Assembly: GCA_031277615.1 (NCBI GenBank)
Contig: JAITMC010000022.1
Location: forward strand, 1-64,000
Direction of reading: 5' to 3'
DNA: 64,000 nucleotides
From: Chryseobacterium sp.
Lineage (GTDB): Bacteria; Bacteroidota; Bacteroidia; Flavobacteriales; Weeksellaceae
This document shows positions 36,970-44,806 of the stretch, in pieces (position 1 is the stretch's first letter; the number at the start of each line of letters is the position of its first letter). Both the position numbers and the translations under genes were made by a program. The notes beneath the pieces were generated by a model. The model was not told where the DNA came from, did not search any database, and saw only the letters and a list, made by a program, of their open reading frames with translations.

Positions 36970-37779
36970 TTGGAAAATCAATATTTTACATCAGACGAAT
37001 TAAAGGTGAAGAACAGAGCGTTCCTTATGGGCGACGCAGTGAAAGTATCTTTCTTTGTGAGAAACGGAAAACTTATCATAGACGAAGAATGCTATTTTTT
37101 CCTGATGGCTTCCATGAGAAAAATGAGGCTTAATATTCCGTTGACGTATACCCTGGAGTTTTTTCAGACACTTTTTCACAAAGATGTTATTGAGGGAAAA
37201 GGAATACAGAACGGAATCATTAATTTTCAGGTATTCAGAAATAACGATGAAATAACCCTGGCAAAATCTTCCGTATCTTATTTTTATGAAGTAACAGAAG
37301 CGGAAGATATCCTTGCTGTTCAGCCAAGATTGCTGGAACTGGATCTGATTAAGGAGATCAATGTTAACAACAATCTGCTCAGCAATATCAGGGTACACTG
37401 CCCGGAAAATATCTATGCCGGAATTTATGCCCAGGAAAATGATCTTGATGATGTGATCCTCCTTAATCCCAACAAAAGAATTGCGCGCACCACTTCCGGA
37501 AACCTTTTATTCCTGGAAGGAAATGTGATCAAAGTACCGAAACAGACAGAAGGAGCCTACATTTCTCCCCTCATGGAAAATCTGGTAACCTTCCTGCATA
37601 AAAATAACCTGGCAGACATTCAGGAACACGAAATTATAGCCTTTGAATCCCAGAAGGCCGAAGAGATTTTAATGATCTCCGACGAGAAAGGCATATTTTC
37701 TGTAGGTAAAATAAGAAATAAGACTTTTGAAAGCAGCCGTTTTACAGAAATGGTAGAAAGCTGGAAAGGAAGTTTCTGA
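36970..37779 (+). CDS. Class IV aminotransferase fold protein lacking the catalytic Lys
   Basis: The 269-residue protein is like PabC/BCAT class IV PLP enzymes in overall order: 'NRAFLMGDAVKVSFFVRNGKLI' near the start, and 'DDVILLNPNKRIARTTSGNLLFLEGNVIKVP' aligning with the usual 'DEALLLD..G.V.E...SN.F...G.V.TP'. The Lys normally found about 20 residues earlier is not there (region LLSNIRVHCPEN), and the conserved Glu becomes Arg/Thr. Starts with TTG at 36970; the next Met (residue 20) would cut into the fold. I infer a non-catalytic or divergent member. Confidence 0.75.
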   Translation: MENQYFTSDELKVKNRAFLMGDAVKVSFFVRNGKLIIDEECYFFLMASMRKMRLNIPLTYTLEFFQTLFHKDVIEGKGIQNGIINFQVFRNNDEITLAKSSVSYFYEVTEAEDILAVQPRLLELDLIKEINVNNNLLSNIRVHCPENIYAGIYAQENDLDDVILLNPNKRIARTTSGNLLFLEGNVIKVPKQTEGAYISPLMENLVTFLHKNNLADIQEHEIIAFESQKAEEILMISDEKGIFSVGKIRNKTFESSRFTEMVESWKGSF

Positions 37780-37786
37780 AATTGAC

Positions 37787-37832
37787 AAACCCGGTAAACA
37801 ACAAAAGTTCCACAGTCCTTTACCGGGTTTTA
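37787..37832. terminator. Bidirectional terminator
   Basis: Arms AAACCCGGTAAA (37787-37798) and TTTACCGGGTTT (37819-37830) are perfect, with a 20-base loop, between convergent genes. Confidence 0.8.
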
Positions 37833-37857
37833 TTCTGAATATATCAGAAATTGTATT

Positions 37858-38448
37858 TTATTTAATAGGATATTCGCTGATGATTTCAGTGAATTTCTTG
37901 GCGATTTCTTTTTGACCTTTTTCGCTGGTCATGTACTCACGATCTTTGGTATTATTGATGAAACCAAGTTCCACCAGTACCGCAGGTGCTTTTGTCTCCC
38001 TCAAAATATGAAGATTTCGCTCTTCAACCTTACGCACATCAAATTTTTCAGATATTTTTTTAGCAAGCTGCTTTGAATCCTCGGTATTCTGAACATAGAT
38101 TTCAGTACCCTGCTGAGGAGATTCCTTTTGAGGACTTCCATTCACATGCAGGGAGATAACCATTTCAGGATTCAGTTTGTTGATCATTGCTGTTCTGTCG
38201 GAAAGACTCGGATAAGTATCAGAATCCCTGGTAAGAATAACCTCGTATTGATCCTGATTCTCATTGAATTTTTTAATCTCTTTAGCAATATTCATCGTAA
38301 TATCCTTTTCGAGAATGTTGCTGTAAACAACGCCTCTGTCGTTTCCGCCATGACCGGCATCAATAACAATCACCTTTTTAGAGGCAGGAGTAAAAGATAA
38401 AAGTACCGTAGAAAATGCTGATAAAGTAAGTAATTTAATTCCTTTCAT
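37858..38448 (-). CDS. N-acetylmuramoyl-L-alanine amidase (Amidase_3)
   Basis: The 196-residue exported hydrolase cleaves the bond between muramic acid and L-alanine in peptidoglycan. A signal peptide precedes the catalytic domain. Zinc ligands H33 (DAGHGG), E47 (ILEKD) and the His of 'VISLHVNG' (~104) are visible, with the catalytic Glu in 'VLVELGFINN' (~165). I start at ATG 38448; a TTG eight codons upstream would extend the frame. It has the minimal single-domain form, with no LysM or SPOR module. Confidence 0.92.
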   Translation of the reverse strand: MKGIKLLTLSAFSTVLLSFTPASKKVIVIDAGHGGNDRGVVYSNILEKDITMNIAKEIKKFNENQDQYEVILTRDSDTYPSLSDRTAMINKLNPEMVISLHVNGSPQKESPQQGTEIYVQNTEDSKQLAKKISEKFDVRKVEERNLHILRETKAPAVLVELGFINNTKDREYMTSEKGQKEIAKKFTEIISEYPIK

Positions 38449-38548
38449 TTTCAATGATTTTAAGTTTTTCAAATAACGGGAATTCTTTCTTTAAAATTGG
38501 TTAACGGAATCTTAAAATTTGTTAATCTTTTCGGTGGATATCAGGCAG

Positions 38549-39097
38549 TTAGTTCAGAGAAATGTCTTCCGGGGAGTTGGCCCAGAGCAGATACTCTCCA
38601 CCCAGGTTCTGCATGATTGATTTCCACAGGGTCTGATCATTGGGAAGCGTATAATCGAGATTGTAAACATCCACAACGGTCCACATCTTCCGCTGGATCT
38701 CATGATCCAGCTGTTCAGAAGCCCATCCGGAATATCCCGAGAATATTTTTACATCATCTATACTCAGTTCCTTGCTGAGAACCGCACTGATGATACTTTC
38801 GATATCTTCCGTCAAATAAAAATGATCCGTAATATCAGAATAGATCTCTGTGACTTTTTTTCCTTTCACAATGAAGAAAACCTTATCATTCTCTACCGGT
38901 CCGCCGTCATATACCTCTATTTTGAAATCAAAGAAATTATTGAACTTATTACTCATCTGGCTGTTCTTTTTATTCAGTATCAGACCAAATGCACCACTTT
39001 CGTTATGCTCAATGATCAGCACCACCGACCGGGAAAAAATATCACCGGAAATGTCAGGGGTGGAAATTAATATTTTACCTTTGTATGAGTAATTCAT
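38549..39097 (-). CDS. YqgE/AlgH family protein
   Basis: The 182-residue cytoplasmic protein matches YqgE. The N-terminal 'GKILISTPDISGDIFSRSVVLIIEHNESGAFGLILNKK' and the C-terminal 'FSGYSGWASEQLDHEI' are diagnostic. I start at ATG 39097 since the longer frame would add 31 residues upstream of the conserved start and run through the promoter. Function is not known at the molecular level. It is divergent from pdxH across only 24 bases. Confidence 0.9.
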   Translation of the reverse strand: MNYSYKGKILISTPDISGDIFSRSVVLIIEHNESGAFGLILNKKNSQMSNKFNNFFDFKIEVYDGGPVENDKVFFIVKGKKVTEIYSDITDHFYLTEDIESIISAVLSKELSIDDVKIFSGYSGWASEQLDHEIQRKMWTVVDVYNLDYTLPNDQTLWKSIMQNLGGEYLLWANSPEDISLN

Positions 39098-39100
39098 ACT

Positions 39101-39108
39101 CAAATTTA
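39101..39108 (-). promoter_or_regulatory. -7 box of yqgE
   Basis: On the minus strand TAAATTTG ends three bases before the YqgE ATG, predicting a leaderless transcript. Confidence 0.55.
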
Positions 39109-39121
39109 ATAAAAAATATTT

Positions 39122-39763
39122 ATGGAAAACCTGCACGATAAAAGAAAAGTGTACGAGAAATCCCAACTTATTGAAAGTGAGATCAAACAAAATCCCATCG
39201 AGCAGTTCAGAGACTGGTTTTTAGAAGCAAGCGAGAGCCCGGCCATCTCTGAAGCCAATGCTATGGCTGTTTCCACCGTAGAGGAAGACGGATGTCCCAG
39301 AACAAGAATGGTCCTGCTGAAAGCATATACCCATGAGGGATTTATTTTCTATACCAATTACAGCAGCCGGAAAGGAAAAGCGATAGAAAACAACCATAAA
39401 GCCTGTCTTCATTTTTTCTGGCCCAATCTGGAACGGCAGATCATCATCAAAGCAGATCTTGAAAAAGTGGCGGAAAACCTTAGCGACGGATATTTTCATT
39501 CAAGACCAAAGGGAAGCCAGCTGGGAGCCGTGGTTTCCCCGCAGAGCCAGGTCATCCCCGACCGTGAATTTCTTGAAGAAAAACTGAAAAATCTGGAAAA
39601 AGAATACGAAAACACAGAAGTTCCAAGACCTGAAAACTGGGGAGGCTACCTTGCAAAACCCTATGAAATTGAGTTCTGGCAGGGAAGGCCCAACCGTCTT
39701 CACGACCGGATCATCTATCAGCTGGAAGATCTGGACTGGAAAATCTCCCGCCTGGCACCGTAA
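39122..39763 (+). CDS. pdxH: Pyridoxamine 5'-phosphate oxidase
   Basis: This 213-residue FMN enzyme oxidises pyridoxamine or pyridoxine 5'-phosphate to PLP. Motifs: 'AMAVSTVEEDGCPRTRMVLLKAYTHEGFIFYTNY' for FMN binding, 'PLN/FWPNLERQI', 'SRPKGSQLGAVVSPQSQVI' and the C-terminal 'PNRLHDRIIY.. WKISRLAP', the family end signature. Full length. The gene ends the coding stretch before a repeat-filled intergenic region. Confidence 0.94.
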   Translation: MENLHDKRKVYEKSQLIESEIKQNPIEQFRDWFLEASESPAISEANAMAVSTVEEDGCPRTRMVLLKAYTHEGFIFYTNYSSRKGKAIENNHKACLHFFWPNLERQIIIKADLEKVAENLSDGYFHSRPKGSQLGAVVSPQSQVIPDREFLEEKLKNLEKEYENTEVPRPENWGGYLAKPYEIEFWQGRPNRLHDRIIYQLEDLDWKISRLAP

Positions 39764-39804
39764 TACATTATAATAACTGCATTGCTGCGCAAAGACACTG
39801 ATTT

Positions 39805-40396
39805 TGAGTAATATCTATGAATTTAAAGTTCGGTTATTATTTGATTCCGCAAAGTCGGGAGACTTTGCGGAGCAGTAGATTATAGTTAAAAAAATATCTT
39901 TTTTCAAAAGAGGTGATATCGCTACGCAAAGTCTCCTGACTTTGAGTAACATCTTATGAATTGTTAAGTGACGCTTTTATTCGTTTACAAAGTAACTTTA
40001 CTGATGAGGCATATCCATTTCGGCCAACAAGAAATCGCAGATTTTTAAGAACTTTAGTGTACTTCTGTGCGTCATGCATTAAACTTAAGGCTACTTACGT
40101 ATTCAAATTTCTTTTGTGGTTAAGTATAAGTATAAAAATCGCTGCTAAGTCTGATTCCTCTAAATCTCCTGACTTTGAGCAATATTTATGAATTTATAGT
40201 TCGGTTATTATTTGATTCCGCAAAGTCGGAAGACTTTGCGGAGCAATAGAGCCAACAAAAAATCGCAGATTTTTAAGAGCTTTAGTGTACTTCTGTGCGC
40301 CATGTATTAAACTTAAAGCTACTTACGTGTTCAAATTTCTTTTGTGGTTAAGTATAAAATCGCTACTAAGTCTGATTCCTCTAAATCTCCTGACTT
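39805..40396 (+). repeat. Composite repeat region with two A and two B modules
   Basis: This fills the 761-base gap between pdxH and HU. Module A (39805-39876 and 40176-40247, offset 371) holds a perfect hairpin, CCGCAAAGTC/GACTTTGCGG, at 39847-39870 and 40218-40241. Module B (40023-40175 and 40251-40396) is mostly identical between copies. A degenerate hairpin CAAAGTC/GACTTTG lies at 39927-39944. Module B is related, on the opposite strand, to the 198-bp repeats at 53.8 kb. No gene is supported here. Confidence 0.75.
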
Positions 40397-40473
40397 AGCT
40401 GCACATTATAAATTGTTGAGTACTGCCTTTATTGATATTGCAAAGTAAGTTCGTAAAGTAGTGCATGGATAAT

Positions 40474-40504
40474 AAAAAAAGACCACTTCTGAGAAGCGGT
40501 CTTT
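40474..40504 (-). terminator. Intrinsic terminator of the HU gene
   Basis: On the minus strand, arms GACCGCTTC and GAAGTGGTC (one mismatch) are followed by a run of seven T. Confidence 0.85.
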
Positions 40505-40524
40505 ACATTTTGTAATCTGAATGA

Positions 40525-40815
40525 TTATTTTTTCTTAGCACCTGAAACTGCGTTTGAAAGATCAGCTCCAGCCTTGAATTTAGCAACTTTTTTAGCCGCA
40601 ATTTTGATCGGTTTCTTAGTTGCAGGGTTGATTCCTTGTCTGGCTGCTCTCTCAGCTACTGAGAAAGTTCCGAAACCTACTAAAGAAACTTTTCCGTCTT
40701 TTTTCTTTAAAGTAGTAGTTACATTAGAAATGAAAGATTCTAAAGCAGCTTTAGCTGCAACTTTAGTGATTCCTGCATCTTTTGCGATTGCGTCGATTAA
40801 TTCAGACTTGTTCAT
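40525..40815 (-). CDS. hup: HU family DNA-binding protein
   Basis: The 96-residue histone-like protein bends and compacts DNA. The start 'MNKSELIDAIAKDAGITKVAAKAALESF', the 'GKVSLVGFGTFSVAERAARQGINPATKKPIKI' arm with its Pro-containing tip, and the Lys-rich end are classic. It has a full -33/-7 promoter and a terminator. The codon choice is that of a highly expressed gene. Confidence 0.95.
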   Translation of the reverse strand: MNKSELIDAIAKDAGITKVAAKAALESFISNVTTTLKKKDGKVSLVGFGTFSVAERAARQGINPATKKPIKIAAKKVAKFKAGADLSNAVSGAKKK

Positions 40816-40849
40816 AATTTTTAATATTAAAGTTAGTTCGTAATTATAG

Positions 40850-40879
40850 CAAATATAATACTATTTTCTATTTGTGCAA
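40850..40879 (-). promoter_or_regulatory. Complete promoter of hup
   Basis: On the minus strand TTG (40879-40877) lies 19 bases before TATATTTG (40857-40850). It fits the Bacteroidota -33/-7 architecture closely. Confidence 0.75.
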
Positions 40880-41202
40880 TTTTTTTCTTAAAACTTATAT
40901 AATTTTTTTACTTTTCGGTGAAAACACTCAAAATATGATAATTTGACTTTTCACGAAAAATCTACGTTACGGGTTACTAAAATCATGCCAAATGCTTATG
41001 TGCATTGACTTTAGCAAAAATTTAATATTAGTTTGTGTATTTATTAAATCCTAAATTTTGTATCAACTATTAATTTTTTTATTGATATGTTTGATAATTT
41101 AATAAGCAATATCCGAAAAGTTTATATAATTTAAAAATAAATGCCTGTGTTTGTGGGACTTTTAAAATGATTGCAAAAGCCCGTTTTATGAATTTTTATT
41201 AA
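40880..41202. other. AT-rich divergent intergenic region
   Basis: I see no gene or clear repeat in these bases between the HU and panD promoters. Confidence 0.4.
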
Positions 41203-41210
41203 TAAATTTG
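41203..41210 (+). promoter_or_regulatory. -7 box of panD
   Basis: TAAATTTG ends four bases before the ATG, predicting a leaderless mRNA. Confidence 0.55.
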
Positions 41211-41214
41211 CAGT

Positions 41215-41565
41215 ATGTTAATAGAAGTTTTCAAGTCTAAGATCCATAGGGTGAGGGTTACCGCCTCAGACCTTAATTATATTGGAAGTATCACGATTGA
41301 TGAAGATCTTATCGAAGCAGCCGGTCTGGTAGTGGGAGAAAGGGTCTATATTGTGAATGTAAACAACGGAGAGCGTTTTGATACATATGTGATCAAAGGA
41401 AAAAGAAAATCAGGAGAAGTATGCCTGAATGGTCCTGCTGCAAGAAAGGTTCAGAAAGATGACATCATTATCATTATTGCCTATGCACAGATGACACCTG
41501 AAGAAGCACAGACCTTCCAGCCGAAAATTGTTTTTCCGGATGAAAAAACCAACCTGTTGACGTAA
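41215..41565 (+). CDS. panD: Aspartate 1-decarboxylase
   Basis: The 116-residue pyruvoyl enzyme converts aspartate to beta-alanine for pantothenate synthesis. The self-cleavage site Gly24-Ser25 is visible ([13 protein letters not shown]), where Ser25 becomes the pyruvoyl group. '[12 protein letters not shown]', '[22 protein letters not shown]' complete the family pattern. The next gene starts three bases after the stop, so the two are co-transcribed though functionally unrelated as far as known. Confidence 0.94.
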   Translation: MLIEVFKSKIHRVRVTASDLNYIGSITIDEDLIEAAGLVVGERVYIVNVNNGERFDTYVIKGKRKSGEVCLNGPAARKVQKDDIIIIIAYAQMTPEEAQTFQPKIVFPDEKTNLLT

Positions 41566-41568
41566 TCT

Positions 41569-42591
41569 ATGGAGAAAAAATCAAAGAACCCTTTAAAATC
41601 AATACTCACAATAGTAATATCGCTTGCTTTTGCAGGCTTTTTTTTATGGCTTGCCTTAAGAGGGCTTGATTTTAAGGTGATTCAGCAATCACTGGCCAAA
41701 GCCAATTACCTTTGGGTACTGTTTGCTTCCGTTTTTGGTATTCTGGCGTACTGGTTCAGAGCGATCCGCTGGAACCTGATGCTGGAGCCAATGGGTCATC
41801 AGATCTCCAATTCTAATTCTTTATGGTCTATATCCTTTGGTTACCTGATGAATCTTACCATTCCCAGAAGTGGAGAAGTCGCCAGAGCTACCGCTTTATA
41901 TGGTGTGGAAAAAGTCCCCGTAGACAAATCTTTCGGAACTATTATTCTGGAAAGGGTGGTGGATCTTTTGTGTATGCTTGGCTTTCTGGGGTTGACTCTG
42001 CTTTTTAAATATGAAGCCATTCTGTCCTTTTACAGGAATTCAGGAATTGACGTAAATCCGAAAAAAGTACTGCTTGTCCTTGTGATTCTGGTTGTGGGTA
42101 CCGTTTTGTTCTTTGTGTTTAAAAAGAAACTAACGGGAATTCCGTTTTTAGGAAAGATCGTTAATTTTATTGATGGCATCTTTCAGGGGCTGTCCACTAT
42201 TTTTAAGCTGAAAAAGAAAGGAAAATTCATTATTTATACATTAGGAATCTGGATTTCATATTATTTCGCCGCTTATCTGGTTTGTTTTGCCCTTCCTGAA
42301 ACTTCTGATTTTACGGTTGCTGACGGTTTTTTCATTATTGTGGTAGGAACTTTAGGAATGATTATTCCTGCAAGCGGTGGAATCGGAGCCTTTAATCTGG
42401 CCATGAAATACGGATTTATGGCACTGTTTATTTCAATGGGAAAAAGTGCAGAATTTGGTGGTGAAATGGGGCTTACCTATTCATTTATTTCACTTCCGCT
42501 TCAGATTACGATCATGCTGGTGATGGGGCTTATCTCTATTCCGATGCTGGCTAAGGCAAGGAATAACGCCGTTTCCGATAAAGAATTTTAA
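41569..42591 (+). CDS. Flippase-like membrane protein (UPF0104 type)
   Basis: The 340-residue protein has about eight membrane helices and the UPF0104 pattern, including 'YLMNLTIPRSGEVARATAL' (~93-111) and 'GMIIPASGGIGAFNLAM' (~264-280). It is a second, distant relative of the protein at 22.9 kb. Members resemble the flippase domain of MprF. Coupled to panD by a three-base gap, a pairing I think is frequent in Bacteroidota. Confidence 0.85.
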   Translation: MEKKSKNPLKSILTIVISLAFAGFFLWLALRGLDFKVIQQSLAKANYLWVLFASVFGILAYWFRAIRWNLMLEPMGHQISNSNSLWSISFGYLMNLTIPRSGEVARATALYGVEKVPVDKSFGTIILERVVDLLCMLGFLGLTLLFKYEAILSFYRNSGIDVNPKKVLLVLVILVVGTVLFFVFKKKLTGIPFLGKIVNFIDGIFQGLSTIFKLKKKGKFIIYTLGIWISYYFAAYLVCFALPETSDFTVADGFFIIVVGTLGMIIPASGGIGAFNLAMKYGFMALFISMGKSAEFGGEMGLTYSFISLPLQITIMLVMGLISIPMLAKARNNAVSDKEF

Positions 42592-42619
42592 GAGTAAAAA
42601 TACCTTATTGATACTACAG

Positions 42620-42649
42620 GTCCGGTTGTTTTTGAACCGGACTTTTTTT
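42620..42649 (+). terminator. Intrinsic terminator
   Basis: Arms GTCCGGTT (42620-42627) and AACCGGAC (42635-42642) are followed by TTTTTTT. Confidence 0.9.
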
Positions 42650-42715
42650 GTGCTTTTCCGCCAGAAAAAATGAAACTTTATCGGGTTTATACTGTGGCAT
42701 TTATTTTTTTATGTA

Positions 42716-42723
42716 TAAATTTG
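42716..42723 (+). promoter_or_regulatory. -7 box of the Ter operon
   Basis: TAAATTTG leaves a 57-base leader before the first terD gene. No obvious -33 TTG or operator palindrome is present. Confidence 0.5.
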
Positions 42724-42780
42724 GTCAATTCACAAATCAAATCTATCTTAATCAAAAAATAATTAATAATCTAAAACACT

Positions 42781-43356
42781 ATGGCAATTAATTTACAGAA
42801 AGGACAGAAGATTGAAATCGGACTGACGAAAATGACGATAGGACTGGGCTGGGACCCGAATGAAGGAACAGGCTTCGACTTTGATCTGGATGCTTCTGCC
42901 ATCATGATTGACTCCAACAGAAAATTAGTAAGTGAGGAATGTTTTGTTTTTTATAATAACCTGCACTCTCCGGATGGTGCGTTAACCCACACCGGTGATG
43001 ACCCGAACGGTAAAAACAGTGATGGGGATGACGATGAAGCCATCATTGTAGATCTTGAAAAAGTAGACTCCAGAGTGGAAGAAATTCTTTTTGTGGTAAC
43101 TATTGAAGACTTTGAAAGAAGAAAACAGAATTTCGGACAGGTAAGAAACTCTTATATCAGAATCGTAGACAATCAAACCAATCAGGAAATCGCAAAATAT
43201 GAACTGGATGAAGACTTCTCTATAGAAACAGGAGTAGAATTCGGAAGACTGTACAAAAGAAGCGGAAGCTGGAAGTTTGAAGCTTCAGGAATCGGTTACC
43301 GGGCAGATCTGGGATTCTTTCTGGAAAAATATTATAACGGGCAAATCATTAAATAA
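42781..43356 (+). CDS. TerD family stress protein, first copy
   Basis: The 191-residue protein has one TerD domain. Calcium-binding acidic loops are evident: 'GFDFDLDASAIM' (~31-42), 'HTGDDPNGKNSDGDDDEAIIVDL' region (~75-97), and the closing 'RSGSWKFEASGIGY'. TerD proteins bind Ca2+ and take part in tellurite resistance and broader stress or phage-defence responses. The first nine residues are identical to those of the next gene product, showing duplication. First gene of a six-gene operon. Confidence 0.92.
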   Translation: MAINLQKGQKIEIGLTKMTIGLGWDPNEGTGFDFDLDASAIMIDSNRKLVSEECFVFYNNLHSPDGALTHTGDDPNGKNSDGDDDEAIIVDLEKVDSRVEEILFVVTIEDFERRKQNFGQVRNSYIRIVDNQTNQEIAKYELDEDFSIETGVEFGRLYKRSGSWKFEASGIGYRADLGFFLEKYYNGQIIK

Positions 43357-43385
43357 CAACATCAATAATACAAAAAACTATAGCT

Positions 43386-44060
43386 ATGGCAATTAATTTA
43401 CAGAAAGGTCAGACGATTGATTTACGGAAAAATGACCGCGGAGAAAGTGTCTATGACCTGTCAAAAGTAACGATCGGTTTAGGATGGGACGTAAGAAAGC
43501 AGGGTGGAGGATTTTTTGGAAAACTCTTCAGCAAAGAAGCGGAATACGACCTTGATGCAATTGCATTTCTTTTAGACGGAAACGGGAAAGTAGCCAATCT
43601 TGGTAAAACAGTTCAGACACAGGATGGAAGGCAGATCGCTCTTTATCAGGGAGATGTTGTTTTCTTCAACTCTATGCAGCATCCAAGCGGAAACGTATGG
43701 CTTACCGGAGACAACAGAACAGGTGCCGGAGACGGTGATGATGAGCAGATTATTGTGAAACTGGATCAGCTGGATGAAAGCTATCAGAAAATCCTGTTTC
43801 TGGTAACAATTTATCAGGGAAGACAGAACAACCAGCACTTCGGAATGATTGAAAATGCTTTCATCAGAGCCGTAGATGCCAAAGGGAAAGAGATCACCAA
43901 ATACAGCCTTTCCGGAGATTCAAGCATGAACGGAATGTGTGCTATGGTTTTTGCGGAAGCCTACCGTCATAACGGGGATTGGAAATTCCGTGCTTTGGGA
44001 GATCCGCACCCTACCGATAATTTTATTGAAATTCTGAAACAGTACGCGTACAGCAACTAA
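43386..44060 (+). CDS. TerD family stress protein, second copy
   Basis: The 224-residue TerD protein has 'GLGWDVRKQGGGFFGKLFSKEAEYDLDAIAFLL', that is, a Gly/Lys/Phe insertion before the acidic loop that the first copy lacks. The acidic loop 'DGDDEQIIVKLDQLDESY' is kept. It lies 29 bases after the first copy. A strong hairpin without a T-run follows it, perhaps tuning expression of the downstream signalling genes. Confidence 0.92.
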   Translation: MAINLQKGQTIDLRKNDRGESVYDLSKVTIGLGWDVRKQGGGFFGKLFSKEAEYDLDAIAFLLDGNGKVANLGKTVQTQDGRQIALYQGDVVFFNSMQHPSGNVWLTGDNRTGAGDGDDEQIIVKLDQLDESYQKILFLVTIYQGRQNNQHFGMIENAFIRAVDAKGKEITKYSLSGDSSMNGMCAMVFAEAYRHNGDWKFRALGDPHPTDNFIEILKQYAYSN

Positions 44061-44083
44061 ATAAAACTTCTATACAACTTATA

Positions 44084-44120
44084 AAGCCGGCAGAGAATAT
44101 AACCTATTTCCTGCCGGCTT
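44084..44120. other. Perfect 10-bp hairpin between terD2 and terY1
   Basis: Arms AAGCCGGCAG (44084-44093) and CTGCCGGCTT (44111-44120) enclose 17 bases. No T-run follows on either strand, so it is more likely a processing or stability element, or a leaky terminator, than a full stop. Confidence 0.7.
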
Positions 44121-44144
44121 CAGAATTAATATTTGTCTTACACC

Positions 44145-44783
44145 ATGACCAGAAGATTATTAGCATATTTTTTACTGGATACCTCCGGCTCTATGAACGG
44201 AGAGCCTATCCAGGCACTTAACAACGGCTTCAACGGCCTTATCAGCATGCTCAGAGCAGATCCTCAGGCGATGGACAGCCTTCATCTGAGCGTCATCACT
44301 TTCGACAGGGAAGTGAAAAATATGATTCCGCTGATTGATCTTGCAAGCTTCTACCCAATGGAAATCACCTGTCCGGACAGCGGGCCCACCCATACGGGAG
44401 CTGCTCTGGAAATGGTTTCAGAGCTTGTTCAGAAAGAACTGGTAAAAGGTTCTGACGATGGGAAAGGAGACTGGCAGCCGCTGCTTTTTATATTTACAGA
44501 CGGAAAACCTTCTGATATTCAGAAATACAGGCAGATGATCCCCGTGATCAGAGGTCTTGAATTTGGAGCTATTGTAGGATGTGCCGCAGGTCCCAAAGCA
44601 GATGAACAGTTTCTGAAAGAACTTACGGACCACGTCGTGAAGCTGGATACAACGGATGCTATCACACTTTCTTCCTTTTTCAGATGGGTAAGTTCTTCCA
44701 TTACACAGGGAGGACAGTCCCAGAATACGGGAGAAAATATTACGCTTCCGCCGCCACCTTCAGAACTTAATATTATTATTTAA
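44145..44783 (+). CDS. TerY-type VWA domain protein
   Basis: The 212-residue single-domain protein has a complete MIDAS site: D12-x-S14-x-S16 (FLLDTSGSM), the Thr in 'GPTHTGAAL' (~80) and the Asp of 'FTDGKPSD' (~113). TerY VWA proteins bind a divalent cation and partner proteins and are linked to phosphatase and kinase genes in TerY-P loci. I start at ATG 44145; the TTG four codons upstream is less likely. It resembles the next gene product but lacks the zinc-ribbon extension. Confidence 0.9.
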   Translation: MTRRLLAYFLLDTSGSMNGEPIQALNNGFNGLISMLRADPQAMDSLHLSVITFDREVKNMIPLIDLASFYPMEITCPDSGPTHTGAALEMVSELVQKELVKGSDDGKGDWQPLLFIFTDGKPSDIQKYRQMIPVIRGLEFGAIVGCAAGPKADEQFLKELTDHVVKLDTTDAITLSSFFRWVSSSITQGGQSQNTGENITLPPPPSELNIII

Positions 44784-44806
44784 TTATTGTCTTTATCCTA
44801 ATCATC

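Noticed and set aside
39098-39190. Longer N-terminus for the YqgE protein
   Set aside because: The added 31 residues run through the -7 box and are not part of the usual YqgE start; the ATG at 39097 fits the family.
39961-40191. A 76-codon open frame in the repeat region
   Set aside because: It lies within modules A and B of the composite repeat, is not kept in the second copy, and its product has no protein-like pattern.
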